DNA of 64,000 nucleotides from Caldilineaceae bacterium (GCA_020634755.1 JACKBC010000011.1:62001-126000); one strand, 5' to 3'. Positions 9,151-17,630 are shown, numbered from the stretch's first letter. Notes: generated from the letters alone by a model not told the origin. Translations and numbers: made by a program.

Positions 9151-10014
9151 ATGAAACATTCAAAACTCGACATGGCCAAGCACAAGGGGCACGTGCTGGA
9201 TGAGATTATGGCCTGGAAGCGGCAGGAAGTGCCCAAGCAGATGGCAGAGGTGCCGCTGAGCCAGGTCAAGGCCTTTGCCCATCTAGCGCCGGATGCGCTC
9301 GATTTTGCCGGGGCGCTGACCGTAACGCCGGGCGCCAGCCTGATTGCCGAAGTGAAGCGGGCTAGCCCCTCCAAGGGACTAATCGCTAAAGAGTGGGATC
9401 CGGAGCTGATCGGCGAGACCTATGCGCGCAGTGGCGCGGCAGCCATTTCTTGCCTGACAGACAGCCGCTTTTTTCAAGGAGAGCTTGCTTATCTCACCGG
9501 CATTAAGGAACACCTGCGCGACATTGATTTGCAGATACCGGTGCTGCGCAAGGACTTTTTGTATCACGAATATCAGGTATACGAGGCGCGCATGGCGGGC
9601 GCCGATGTGGTGCTGCTGATCGTGGGGGTGCTGAGCGATGCCGAGCTGCGTGCGCTTTACAAGCTCACCTATGATCTGGGCATGCAGGCGCTGGTGGAAG
9701 TGCATAATCAGGACGAGCTGGCGCGCGCCTTGGCCATGGACGCTCACGTGATTGGCGTTAACAACCGCGATTTGCGTACGTTTCAGGTGGATATTGAGAA
9801 CACGGCGCGGCTGCGGGCGCAGATCCCGGCCGGCAAAGTGGTGGTGGGTGAGAGCGGCATCCGCAACGGCGACGACGTCCAGAAGATGACCAACATGGGC
9901 TGCGACGCCATTTTGGTCGGCGAAACGTTTTGCAAATTGCCACAAGCAGAACGAGCCGCGGCGGTGAAAGAGTTTGTGCGCGCCGGACGCGTGCATGATA
10001 AGGTGAAAGGGTGA
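9151..10014 (+). CDS. trpC: Indole-3-glycerol-phosphate synthase
   Basis: Converts CdRP to indole-3-glycerol phosphate by ring closure and decarboxylation; a TIM barrel of 287 residues. Key segments are EVKRASPSKG with catalytic Lys69, the VLRKDFLYHEYQVYEAR barrel strand, ALVEVHNQDEL, GVNNRDLRTF and VVGESGI. An internal ATG at 9172 is an alternative start; neither candidate has a strong ribosome-binding site. The last codons (DKVKG-stop) lie inside a heptad repeat array, so the repeat appears to supply the stop codon. Follows trpD closely. Confidence 0.96.
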   Translation: MKHSKLDMAKHKGHVLDEIMAWKRQEVPKQMAEVPLSQVKAFAHLAPDALDFAGALTVTPGASLIAEVKRASPSKGLIAKEWDPELIGETYARSGAAAISCLTDSRFFQGELAYLTGIKEHLRDIDLQIPVLRKDFLYHEYQVYEARMAGADVVLLIVGVLSDAELRALYKLTYDLGMQALVEVHNQDELARALAMDAHVIGVNNRDLRTFQVDIENTARLRAQIPAGKVVVGESGIRNGDDVQKMTNMGCDAILVGETFCKLPQAERAAAVKEFVRAGRVHDKVKG

Positions 10015-10136
10015 CTGGGTGACAAGGTGAAAGTGTGAAAGGGTGACCGGATGACTGAGCCTGTCGAAGTCACCTTGCGATTTCGCGACCTTGCGACCTT
10101 GCCACCTTGCGACCTTGCGACCTTGCCACCTTTTAC
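9999..10136. repeat. Heptad repeat array overlapping the trpC 3' end (Rpt-5 with an Rpt-6 arm)
   Basis: The left half (9999-10054) has AAGGTGA/AAGGGTGA units; the right half (10069-10136) has the complementary ACCTTGC/CACCTTG units, with ACTGAGCCTGTCGAAGT between them. The whole is a long imperfect palindrome. It contains the last trpC codons and stop. Confidence 0.88.
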
Positions 10137-10149
10137 AGTTGGGGAATGC

Positions 10150-10857
10150 ATGATTCATACAGTTCTGTTCGATCTGGACGGCACGCTGGTGCAGCACGGA
10201 CACACATTATTGCCGCCCATTTTGAAAGAATGGGGTTATCCGCGCCCGTTGGCCGCCATAGATGCGGTGGTGCATGAGAACATCCACTGGATTTATGCCC
10301 GGGTGAATGCCAATGGGGGATTGTGGACGCCCGCCATCAATCTGGAATTTTACGAGCGCATTTTGACGGCGCTCGATGTGTATGATGCGCAAGGTTTGCG
10401 CGCCCGCGAGCTGGTCGACTATTTTGCCGACCAGCCGGTGCCGCCTGTTTTTGACGACGCGCCACCGCTGCTGGAAGCAATGCGCACCCACGATTGGCGG
10501 CTGGGCATTATTACACAGCGCAGCCGCGCGGGGGCAGAGAAGTTCCTGCGCGCCCACGGTCTGACCGAGCTATTTCAGACCATTGTGGCGGGGGATGACG
10601 GGCACGGGCGCAAGCCCAATGCGGGGCCGTTTCATGCGGCGCTGCATCATTTACAGAGCGCCGGCCCGCACGCCGTCTTTATTGGCGACCGCATTGATGA
10701 TGATTGCGAAGGCGCGCTGGCGGCCGGTCTGCGCACGGCGTTTTTGATTGACCGGGCCGGTATTCACGCCGAAACCGCCGCGGGGCGGACCGACTTTATT
10801 CACTTGGCCGAGCTGGTTGACTTATTGGCGCATTTGCCGGAGCAGCCGCATAAATGA
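10150..10857 (+). CDS. HAD-superfamily phosphatase, phosphoglycolate-phosphatase-like
   Basis: A 235-residue cytosolic hydrolase. Motif I is LFDLDGTL with nucleophile Asp8 and Asp10, motif II is around IITQRS, motif III lysine is in GRKPNAGPF, and motif IV is VFIGDRIDDD. A helical cap lies between motifs I and II. I chose the ATG at 10150 (after TTGGGGAAT) because the longer frame from 10051 is encoded by the heptad repeats and gives a low-complexity leader. HAD phosphatases act on sugar phosphates and similar metabolites; no tryptophan step needs one, so its role here is open. Confidence 0.88.
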   Translation: MIHTVLFDLDGTLVQHGHTLLPPILKEWGYPRPLAAIDAVVHENIHWIYARVNANGGLWTPAINLEFYERILTALDVYDAQGLRARELVDYFADQPVPPVFDDAPPLLEAMRTHDWRLGIITQRSRAGAEKFLRAHGLTELFQTIVAGDDGHGRKPNAGPFHAALHHLQSAGPHAVFIGDRIDDDCEGALAAGLRTAFLIDRAGIHAETAAGRTDFIHLAELVDLLAHLPEQPHK

Positions 10858-10879
10858 ACAGCAGAGAGTTGTAATCGCT

Positions 10880-13249
10880 ATGCAAAATCGTGGGGCGTTG
10901 TTGATCGGCGTGTTTTTGATCAGCATGTGTGGGCTGATGTTAGAGCTGATGTTAACCCGCTTTGGGTCGGTGCTGCTCTATTATCACTTTGCCTTTTTGG
11001 CCATTTCGCTGGCGCTGTTGGGGACGGCGCTGGGCGGCATTGGCGTATACGTTATGGCGGAGCGTTTTCCGCCGCAGCGGGTAATGGCGCAGGCCAGCCA
11101 GTTTGCACTGGGCATGGCGCTATCGTCGATTCTGGTGCTGGTGGTGCTGCTCTCTTTTCCGCTGCCGCCCAATATTTCGATTGCCAATGCGTTTACCACA
11201 CAGGGGCTGACGCTGATCGCGGCCATTGTCGCCATGGCGCTGCCCTTTGTCTTTCTGGGCTTTTGCATCACCATTATTCTCAAGCACGGCAGCGCCGACG
11301 TGGGGCGCATCTACTTTTTCGATCTGGTGGGCGCGGCCGCGGGCTGCTTGCTGCTGATTCCGCTGCTCAACTGGCTGGATGGCATTGCGGCGGTGATCTG
11401 GATCGGCGTGCTGACGATGATGAGCGGTCTGCTTTTTGCGTGGGCCGGCGGGCATCGGCGGCAGTTGACGCTGTTGGCCGTGGGCGCGCTGGTGCTGATT
11501 GGTTTTGCCTTTTTCAACCAGCAGAGCCATCTGCTGCGCATTCGCTATACCAAGGGGCTGGCCGAGACGCAACCGCTCTTTGAAAAGTGGAATTCGCTGT
11601 CGCGCGTGGCCGTGTTTCCGCTAAATCGCAGCGCGCGCGGCGGCGAGGCGACGCTGGCCGAATCGGCGGGCGGACTCAACCGCATGCTGATTGATATTGA
11701 CGCCGGCGCCTCCACCTTTATGACCGAATTCGACGGTGACTTTGCCAAGGTGGATGCGCTCAAAAGCGAAGTGGCGTCGGTGGCCTACCGGCTGACGCCC
11801 AAGCGCAACGTGCTGATCATTGGCGCGGGCGGCGGCAACGATGTGTTGACCGCGCTGCTCTTTGGCAGCCAGGCGGTAACGGCGGTGGAGATGAATCCGC
11901 TCATGTTGCGCATCGGTGAAGCGTTTGGCGATTTTAACGGTCATATTCTGCAACAGCCCCAGGTCACTACCGTGGTGGACGAGGCGCGCAGCTATATTCA
12001 GCACACCGACCAGCAGTTCGACATTATCCAAGCCACGCTGGTGGATACGTGGGCGGCTAGCGCGGCCGGCGCCTTTGCGCTGACCGAAAACTATTTATAC
12101 ACGCAGGAGGCGTTCCGCAACTATTGGGATCATCTGACCGATGACGGCATCTTTACCATGACGCGCTTCTACTTTGACGACCCCAAGGAGATGTTGCGGC
12201 TGATTGCGCTGCCGCTGGCCGTTATGGATCAAGCTGGGGTAGCTGACCCCAGCCAACATCTGGTGGTGGTGCGGCGCGAATTCCTGGCCACCATTCTCTG
12301 GAAAAAGACGCCCTTTACGGCGGACGAGCTGCGCCTGATTGATGAAGCCAATGCTCAATATTATTTCCCGCTGGTCTACACGCCCTATCAGCAGCCGGAT
12401 CCGCTCTTTGCACAGTTGATTACGGCGCCGGAACGCTCCACATTTTACAACACATACGCCAGCAACATTCGTCCCCCCACGGATAATCAACCTTTCTTCT
12501 TCTTTTTTAACAAGAGCAGCACCGGCAATCCGCTGGCGGCGCTGGGCGCCATGTTGAGCGGTGATGATGAACCGTCGGCGCTGCTGGCCTTTTTGGTTGT
12601 GGTTTTGGCACTCTTTGCCCTGGCGTTTCTGATTGGGCCGCTCTTTTTATTGGGCCGCCAGCAGGAACGACCGCCCTTCTTTGGCAAATGGCTCTTTTAC
12701 TTTGCCTGCATTGGGTTGGGCTTCATTATGGTAGAAATTGTGCTGATTCAGCGCTTTATTCTCTTTTTGGGCCACCCGATTTACGCCACGTCGGTGATTC
12801 TCTTTTCGCTGCTGCTCTTTGGGGGCTTGGGCAGCTTTTTGACGCAGCGATTCCAGCTCGAAAGTGCTGCCATCCGCTTTGGCGCGCCGCTGATTGGGTT
12901 GATCGTGCTGCTGGCGATTTACAACGTGTTGCTGCCTGGCTTTATCCGCACCACGATTTTTCTGAGCGCACCCTGGCGCATTCTGCTGTCAGCGGCGCTG
13001 ATCTGCCCGCTGGGGCTGCTCATGGGTATGCCGTTCCCGCTGGGCATCCAGCGGCTAGACGCGCTGGGCCACGAGATGATCCCGTGGGTGTGGGGCATCA
13101 ATGGCGCCTTTTCGGTGCTGGGCTCGGTCTTTGCCGCCGTGCTTTCCATCAATTATGGGTTCGCCACCACCATGTGGATCGGGCTGGCCGCGTATGTGGG
13201 CGCGCTGGCCGCGTTTACCGTGAGGAATTATGACAAGGTGGCAAGGTGA
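10880..13249 (+). CDS. Membrane-embedded spermidine-synthase-like protein
   Basis: A 789-residue protein starting at ATG 10880 (an upstream frame to 10748 overlaps the previous gene). About seven hydrophobic helices precede a soluble SAM-binding domain: VLIIGAGGGNDVLTALLFG (~313-331) and VTAVEMNPLMLRIG match the spermidine-synthase-type Rossmann fold, and FDIIQATLVD lies at the place of the acidic catalytic motif. Several more hydrophobic helices follow the domain. Such fused transporter/spermidine-synthase-like proteins are widespread, but aminopropyl transfer has rarely been shown and no polyamine gene is nearby. The last codons (DKVAR-stop) lie in a heptad repeat, as in trpC. Confidence 0.8.
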   Translation: MQNRGALLIGVFLISMCGLMLELMLTRFGSVLLYYHFAFLAISLALLGTALGGIGVYVMAERFPPQRVMAQASQFALGMALSSILVLVVLLSFPLPPNISIANAFTTQGLTLIAAIVAMALPFVFLGFCITIILKHGSADVGRIYFFDLVGAAAGCLLLIPLLNWLDGIAAVIWIGVLTMMSGLLFAWAGGHRRQLTLLAVGALVLIGFAFFNQQSHLLRIRYTKGLAETQPLFEKWNSLSRVAVFPLNRSARGGEATLAESAGGLNRMLIDIDAGASTFMTEFDGDFAKVDALKSEVASVAYRLTPKRNVLIIGAGGGNDVLTALLFGSQAVTAVEMNPLMLRIGEAFGDFNGHILQQPQVTTVVDEARSYIQHTDQQFDIIQATLVDTWAASAAGAFALTENYLYTQEAFRNYWDHLTDDGIFTMTRFYFDDPKEMLRLIALPLAVMDQAGVADPSQHLVVVRREFLATILWKKTPFTADELRLIDEANAQYYFPLVYTPYQQPDPLFAQLITAPERSTFYNTYASNIRPPTDNQPFFFFFNKSSTGNPLAALGAMLSGDDEPSALLAFLVVVLALFALAFLIGPLFLLGRQQERPPFFGKWLFYFACIGLGFIMVEIVLIQRFILFLGHPIYATSVILFSLLLFGGLGSFLTQRFQLESAAIRFGAPLIGLIVLLAIYNVLLPGFIRTTIFLSAPWRILLSAALICPLGLLMGMPFPLGIQRLDALGHEMIPWVWGINGAFSVLGSVFAAVLSINYGFATTMWIGLAAYVGALAAFTVRNYDKVAR

Positions 13250-13308
13250 AAGGGTAAAAGAGTGAAAGAGTGACTGAGCCGATCGAAGTCACCCTTCCAC
13301 CCTTTCAG
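13231..13308. repeat. Heptad repeat array overlapping a gene 3' end (Rpt-5 with an Rpt-6 arm)
   Basis: CAAGGTGGCAAGGTGAAAG units on the left and TCACCCTTCCACCC on the right flank GACTGAGCCGATCGAAGTC. It covers the final codons and stop of the preceding membrane protein and reaches toward trpF. Confidence 0.85.
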
Positions 13309-13338
13309 TTGCCGAATTGAAGTTGTCGAGAACAGATC

Positions 13339-14037
13339 ATGATGAATACACAACTCACCCCGTGCAAAGTCAAAATCTGTGGCCTGACCAATGTGGATGA
13401 CGCTCTGGTCGCGTATCATGCCGGCGCCGATCTGTTGGGCTTTATCTTCTTTGCCAAGTCACCGCGCTATGTAGCGCCCGAGATGGTTGCGCCCATTGCA
13501 CAGCAGGTGCATGCCTTGGCCCAACAGGATGCGCGCACCGTGCATTTGGTGGGCGTCTTTGTCAATGAGCCGGTGGCGCGGGTGCAGACCACGTTGGCGC
13601 AGGCTGGGCTGGATCTGGCGCAACTGCACGGCGATGAGCCGCCGCACATGCTAGAGGTGCTGGGCGGGCGCGCCTATAAAGCGCTGCGTCCGGCGGACAA
13701 TGCCGCGGCCCAGGTGCAAGCCACCCAATACGCTGGACAAGCGGGCGCAGCACGCGCAATCACGCAGCCGGGCTGGATGTTGGATGCGTATGATCCCAAT
13801 GAGTATGGCGGTACGGGCAAAAAAGCCGACTGGACGGTAGCAGCCGGTCTGGCGCAGGAGTATGCTGGCTTGCTTTTGGCCGGTGGGCTGACGCCGCAAA
13901 ACGTGGCGCAGGCCATTCGCACCGTGCAGCCGTGGGGCGTGGATGTGGCCAGCGGCGTAGAGCGCGCGCCGGGGCAGAAAGATCACGACTTAGTTGCAGA
14001 ATTTGTGAAGGCGGCTAAGTTCGCGTCCCCACCATGA
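13339..14037 (+). CDS. trpF: Phosphoribosylanthranilate isomerase
   Basis: Performs the Amadori rearrangement of phosphoribosylanthranilate, the step between TrpD and TrpC. It is a 232-residue TIM barrel. KVKICGLT (residues 10-17) carries the catalytic cysteine, and GVDVASGVERAPGQKD near the C-terminus carries the catalytic aspartate and phosphate-binding region. GADLLGFIFFAKSPRYV and LLLAGGLTPQNV are family hallmarks. A second ATG three bases downstream is equally possible. The 3' end overlaps the convergent anti-sigma gene by 23 bases, so the two transcripts are antisense there. trpA and trpB, which complete the pathway, are not in the window. Confidence 0.96.
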   Translation: MMNTQLTPCKVKICGLTNVDDALVAYHAGADLLGFIFFAKSPRYVAPEMVAPIAQQVHALAQQDARTVHLVGVFVNEPVARVQTTLAQAGLDLAQLHGDEPPHMLEVLGGRAYKALRPADNAAAQVQATQYAGQAGAARAITQPGWMLDAYDPNEYGGTGKKADWTVAAGLAQEYAGLLLAGGLTPQNVAQAIRTVQPWGVDVASGVERAPGQKDHDLVAEFVKAAKFASPP

Positions 14038-15238
14038 CAATGGGTCCGGTGGGTTGCTCGCTGCCCGCAGCCGGTTCAATACTCACGGCCACGGCGGTGT
14101 ACTCTTCAACCAAGCCGGGCAGTTCCACACGAATGGCGGTTTGCGCCGGCGCATCCGCCCCCAGCAGGCCGGCAGGCACGGGCGTGCCATCAGCATCGAT
14201 TAGCCACAGTTCATATGTTTGCTCTGCCGGCAGCGTATCGAGCCCGCGCAGGGCAATCAGATTTCCCTCTGGCCCAGAGAAAAGTCCGCCCAGAGCATCG
14301 GGCGTGTCTTCCGTGCCAAAAATCGGCACCAGCGTTTGTGCCTGCGCAAATTCCACCAACTGCTGCTCGGTAGAAGCCTGCTGCAATAATATTTCATTAT
14401 AATCGGCGCGGATTTGCTGATTCTCTGCTTGCAGCTTGGCGACCTCCTCTTGCAAAGCCGCCAGTTGATTGGCTACCTCATCAGTTGACCCTTCAGCCGC
14501 CGTCGAAGCAGCGGCCAGCGCAACTTCCAAATCGCTTTTGTCAGATTCTAGTGTAGTCACTTGCGTTTGCAGGTCGTCTGCATGCTGCTGCAGCGTGGCC
14601 ACCTGGTTTGTAAAATTGCCGGCTTCGCGCAGCATCTGCGCATTGATAATGGCTAAGGTCACGGCGGCTGCCAATGCGGCCAGCGTGGCTACTTTCCATC
14701 CCAAAGCATTGGCAAACCAGTTGCGTCGTGGCTCGGTGGCGCGGCTGGATGTGGCGCGGCTGGATGTAGCGGGGACACGGGGGCGCGGCGATGCCGTGGG
14801 CGTAGGCGCGCCAATGAAGCGCGGCCGGGTTGCACCTGCGGCGCCTGGCTGGCTGGCCGGTCGTTGGAACGGGGCATCATTGGCCGGGGGCGTTGTGTGC
14901 TCAACATGCTCATCGGCGGCCACGGTTTCGTCCGCACTTTCTGCGCTTGCCTCTTGCGGCGCCTCTGCTTGGGTGGCGCCGCTTTCCGCTGCCGATTGTT
15001 GAGCCAGTACAACGTCAGCATGCGCCAACTCCATGACGCGGTTTTTCAGGTGCGCCGGCAAAGTCGTAGGCGGCGCGGCGTAGGTCATTTGTGCCGCAGC
15101 ATCGGTCAGCATTTCGACGCGCTGTTGTAAGTCGGGCCGGGTCTGTAAAAAGGCGCGCACGGCCACCATTTCATCTGGCTCAAGCGCGTTGAGCGCATAA
15201 GCTGGGAGTGCTTGTAGTACTTCGTTTTCGTTCATCAT
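14015..15238 (-). CDS. RskA-family anti-sigma factor with coiled coil
   Basis: A 407-residue membrane anti-sigma factor. The N-terminal domain (MMNENEVLQALPAYALNALEPDE) is the helical sigma-binding type without a zinc motif. A Pro/Ala/Glu-rich linker follows, then one transmembrane helix (~179-200), a long coiled coil (~205-300), and an extracellular RskA domain ending YELWLIDADGTPVPAGLL ... GPIVMVGT. I chose the start at 15238; a longer frame to 15316 reads through an Rpt-1 repeat copy. It lies downstream of the sigma gene in the same direction, the normal arrangement for SigK/RskA pairs. Its 3' end overlaps trpF. Confidence 0.88.
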   Translation of the reverse strand: MMNENEVLQALPAYALNALEPDEMVAVRAFLQTRPDLQQRVEMLTDAAAQMTYAAPPTTLPAHLKNRVMELAHADVVLAQQSAAESGATQAEAPQEASAESADETVAADEHVEHTTPPANDAPFQRPASQPGAAGATRPRFIGAPTPTASPRPRVPATSSRATSSRATEPRRNWFANALGWKVATLAALAAAVTLAIINAQMLREAGNFTNQVATLQQHADDLQTQVTTLESDKSDLEVALAAASTAAEGSTDEVANQLAALQEEVAKLQAENQQIRADYNEILLQQASTEQQLVEFAQAQTLVPIFGTEDTPDALGGLFSGPEGNLIALRGLDTLPAEQTYELWLIDADGTPVPAGLLGADAPAQTAIRVELPGLVEEYTAVAVSIEPAAGSEQPTGPIVMVGTRT

Positions 15239-15290
15239 AAATTCGCCCCACGTCTGCGCAATAGACGTTGTTTTGACGAAGCGTGTAATT

Positions 15291-15380
15291 CTCAGTAGAT
15301 TGCAACGGCAAGACATAGGGCCGGATCCCCAATTGAGACCGATGCCTGAATCGCCAACACCGTTGCGGTGTACTGATTAT
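15291..15380 (+). repeat. Rpt-1 dispersed repeat, copy A
   Basis: About 90 bases from CTCAGTAG to TACTGATTA, with the conserved core CGCCAACACCGTTGCGGTGT near its right end; ACACCG-TTG-CGGTGT is a hairpin. Matches copies at 23361, 34471 and (degenerate) 26791, and at 41494 on the other strand. Confidence 0.85.
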
Positions 15381-15398
15381 GGTAATACAAACTGCGGT

Positions 15399-15462
15399 TG
15401 TAAAAGCGATGAATAATTACCCTTTCTCAGCGTAAAATTGTCAATTATTCATGGCTTTTACA
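15399..15462. repeat. Rpt-3 hairpin element, copy 1 (3' of the sigma gene)
   Basis: A 20-base inverted repeat (TGTAAAAGCGATGAATAATT and its complement at 15443-15462, 19 of 20 paired) around a conserved loop CCCTTTCTCAGCGTA. It lies 17 bases after the sigma gene stop codon on the minus strand. A second copy lies at 16431. Confidence 0.88.
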
Positions 15463-15478
15463 GAGCCAACTGGTATAA

Positions 15479-16078
15479 TTATGGAAACCCGGCGCTGCGC
15501 AGCAAACGCTCTAGCTTTTCCAAGCCAATGCGCATGCGGCTTTTGACGGTGCCAATCGGAACGTTAATAATTTCGGCAATTTCTCGCTGCGTGTAGCCGT
15601 CGAAGTAGGCCCATTCCAGACAGACGCGCTGGTCGGGTGGAATATCGTTGAGCGCTTCTTGAATGCGACTGCGATTGAACATGATTTCCGGTTGTGATTC
15701 GCTGGATGCGTCCGCCGTATCCAGGTTTTGCTGCTCCAGCATATCGGTAATATCGGGTGCGGCGCTGGAGGGGCGAGCGCGTTGTCGGCGCAACTCATCC
15801 AGGCACCGATTGCGCGCAATGCGAAAGAGCCAAGCCGCGGCCACACCGCTGCCCTGATATTGATGCGCGCTCTGCCAAACCTGCCAAAAGATTTCCTGCA
15901 ACAGGTCTTCGGCCAGGTGACGATCCTTGATCATGCGCATAATGAGCCCGTATACGGGCCCGGCATGACGATCGTATAGCAATTCATATGCCGGCAGATC
16001 GTGAAGGCTTATGCGTCTGAGCAGCTCTTCATCGCTGATGTCGGTAGATACTACATCTGTCAATTCAGACATTGGCAT
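15479..16078 (-). CDS. ECF RNA polymerase sigma factor (SigK/RpoE-like)
   Basis: A 199-residue sigma factor. Sigma2 spans about residues 31-100 (YELLYDRHAGPVYGLIMRM, DLLQEIFWQVW, AWLFRIARNRCLDELRR), and sigma4 about 138-195 (ALNDIPPDQRVCLEWAYFDG, TQREIAEIINVPIGTVKSRM). It directs RNA polymerase to a stress or envelope regulon when released by its anti-sigma factor. RskA-like genes lie on both sides, in the same direction. Two ATG codons (16078, 16072) are possible; AGGATG precedes by ~12 bases. Autoregulation is usual for the family but no target promoter can be proven here. Confidence 0.94.
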   Translation of the reverse strand: MPMSELTDVVSTDISDEELLRRISLHDLPAYELLYDRHAGPVYGLIMRMIKDRHLAEDLLQEIFWQVWQSAHQYQGSGVAAAWLFRIARNRCLDELRRQRARPSSAAPDITDMLEQQNLDTADASSESQPEIMFNRSRIQEALNDIPPDQRVCLEWAYFDGYTQREIAEIINVPIGTVKSRMRIGLEKLERLLRSAGFP

Positions 16079-16189
16079 ACCAGATATGCATCCTATTTAG
16101 ACTGACGTACAAAGAGGCCAGATGGATCACGTCAATTTGCATCTGATACGGTTGACGCAGCGCTTGCATTTTGCTACAAGTGAAAGATG

Positions 16190-16208
16190 CTATAGTTTTA
16201 TACTATAG
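16190..16208. promoter_or_regulatory. Candidate operator palindrome upstream of the sigma gene
   Basis: CTATAGT (16190-16196) and ACTATAG (16202-16208) form a perfect 7-bp inverted repeat with a 5-base spacer, ~110 bases upstream of the sigma gene start. It overlaps TATA-rich sequence that could hold a -10 box. The rest of the 435-base gap (16079-16513) has the Rpt-3 copy and no visible gene. Function is inferred. Confidence 0.35.
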
Positions 16209-16430
16209 TGCTTTGGCGCGCGCAAACATGCGAAAAGCCCACATGGGATTTTCACATGTTTGTATGAGCCCTATTTGATACGAATTGCGCCGCGCCGCTG
16301 GATAGCCGGCGAAGTGAATCGCGTGTGGCGAGCGGTTTTCCCTCGAGGTCTGCGTAAGGCTTTAAGATCGATGGTGGCAGTTGCGCATCGTACAGAGCCA
16401 TCATGCAGCTTTTCTAATCCCATTTGGCTC

Positions 16431-16495
16431 TGTGAAAGCGATGAATAATTGCCCCTTTCTCAGCGTAGAATTGTCAATTATTCACCGCTTTCACA
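16431..16495. repeat. Rpt-3 hairpin element, copy 2 (3' of the second anti-sigma gene)
   Basis: Arms TGTGAAAGCGATGAATAATT (16431-16450) and 16476-16495 pair at 19 of 20 positions. Relative to copy 1, an A-T pair has become G-C on both arms (TGTAAAAG/CTTTTACA versus TGTGAAAG/CTTTCACA), a compensatory change. It lies 19 bases after the stop codon of the minus-strand gene 16514-17446. Confidence 0.88.
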
Positions 16496-16513
16496 ACCGC
16501 GGTTGGTGGAATT

Positions 16514-17446
16514 CTATTGAGGCGCGATTGGCGAAGCCTGAAAGATAATAGAGCCGATTGTTGTGATTTCGGCCAGGGGCGCGCTGCTAATGCCGATGGT
16601 GGTGTAATCGTAAATGCGGATGGGCAGATAGATGTCGATGAGCGTGGGACCGTTGGTCGCCAGCGGTAATGGCGCCACAAAGGTGGTATCCCCCACTTGA
16701 TTTTGGAACCAGAGCTGATACACGCGGTCATCCGCCAGGGGTTCGAGCCCGGTCAAAATGAGCATGTTGCGCTCATCGTCCACCAAAAAGTAGGCCTGGC
16801 CATTGGTCGGAAGCAGCACGGGCAGGAGGTCGAGCTTGTGTTGGCCGGGCGACGGTTCCGGTGGGGCAATCGTCTGCGCGGGGCTTTGGGCCAGGTTAAC
16901 CGGCGAAATCGGGATGGGATTTGAGCCATTTGGCATCACTGAGACCGATTGGCCACTTTGCGCCTGGAGGGCGGAAACCTGATGCTCCATGAGATTTAGT
17001 TCGCCGGCCAGTTGGCGCATGGCCAGCAGAAATTGAACCGCGGCAAAACAGACCACAATAAACGCGATGGTGCTGGCCACCGTGGCATATTTCCAGCCCG
17101 TGGGGCTGAGGATACTGGGCGCAGGCGGCGGGCTCTGTTCTTCTGGAATGCTGAGCAGCTTGACAATGGCGCCTACGGCTTCGGCGGCAGCCGGATCGCG
17201 GCTACCGTAGGTAGCGTTGGTGGTGCTGTCGCTCTGCCGCCCATGGCCTGCGCCCGCCGTAGTTTCTTCGGCAAGCTGCTGATCTAAGGGGGCCACGTGA
17301 ATGTTGAGGCTGGCCAGGTATTGACGCAAGCTGGGCCGATGCGTTAGATATTCTTCTAATTCGCGCTTTTTTTCTGGTGATAGTGTTCCCGCAACATAGG
17401 CCGGCAGCCTGGTGAGTAATTCTTCATTTGTCATTATAATATTCAT
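16514..17446 (-). CDS. Second RskA-like anti-sigma factor
   Basis: A 310-residue membrane protein with the same plan as the anti-sigma factor at 14015: a short helical N-terminal domain (NEELLTRLPAYVAGTLSPEKKRELEEYL), a linker, one transmembrane helix (~115-137), a short coiled region, a Pro-rich segment, and a C-terminal RskA-like domain (GLEPLADDRVYQLWFQNQ ... PLAEITTIGSIIFQAS). The start at 17446 follows AGAAGTAG; a second ATG at 17434 is possible. It lies upstream of the sigma gene with a 435-base gap, so two anti-sigma factors appear to serve one sigma factor, or this one controls a sigma factor elsewhere. Confidence 0.82.
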   Translation of the reverse strand: MNIIMTNEELLTRLPAYVAGTLSPEKKRELEEYLTHRPSLRQYLASLNIHVAPLDQQLAEETTAGAGHGRQSDSTTNATYGSRDPAAAEAVGAIVKLLSIPEEQSPPPAPSILSPTGWKYATVASTIAFIVVCFAAVQFLLAMRQLAGELNLMEHQVSALQAQSGQSVSVMPNGSNPIPISPVNLAQSPAQTIAPPEPSPGQHKLDLLPVLLPTNGQAYFLVDDERNMLILTGLEPLADDRVYQLWFQNQVGDTTFVAPLPLATNGPTLIDIYLPIRIYDYTTIGISSAPLAEITTIGSIIFQASPIAPQ

Positions 17447-17468
17447 AAATCTACTTCTAAACGGCGGT

Positions 17469-17485
17469 GATCGTAAAATACGATC
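17469..17485. promoter_or_regulatory. Candidate operator palindrome upstream of the second anti-sigma gene
   Basis: GATCGTA-AAA-TACGATC is a perfect 7-bp inverted repeat, 23-39 bases upstream of the start codon at 17446, where a repressor or activator could act. The assignment rests only on symmetry and position. Confidence 0.35.
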
Positions 17486-17630
17486 GATATGTAAATCGGA
17501 ATGCCCTTACTGTGGTTTTACTCTGAGATTGCATAAGTCCTCGCGTGTTGCATAAGTTTCGGCATTATTTTGACGTCACGGTGACATCAATGTTGACATC
17601 GTGTAGAGTATGTAGAATCGCTATATGCTA

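Noticed and set aside
10051..10149. N-terminal extension of the HAD phosphatase
   Set aside because: The extra residues are translated heptad repeats; the conserved family start MIHTVLFDLDGTL begins at 10150.
15239..15316. N-terminal extension of the first anti-sigma factor
   Set aside because: It is encoded partly by Rpt-1 copy A; the family-typical start is at 15238.
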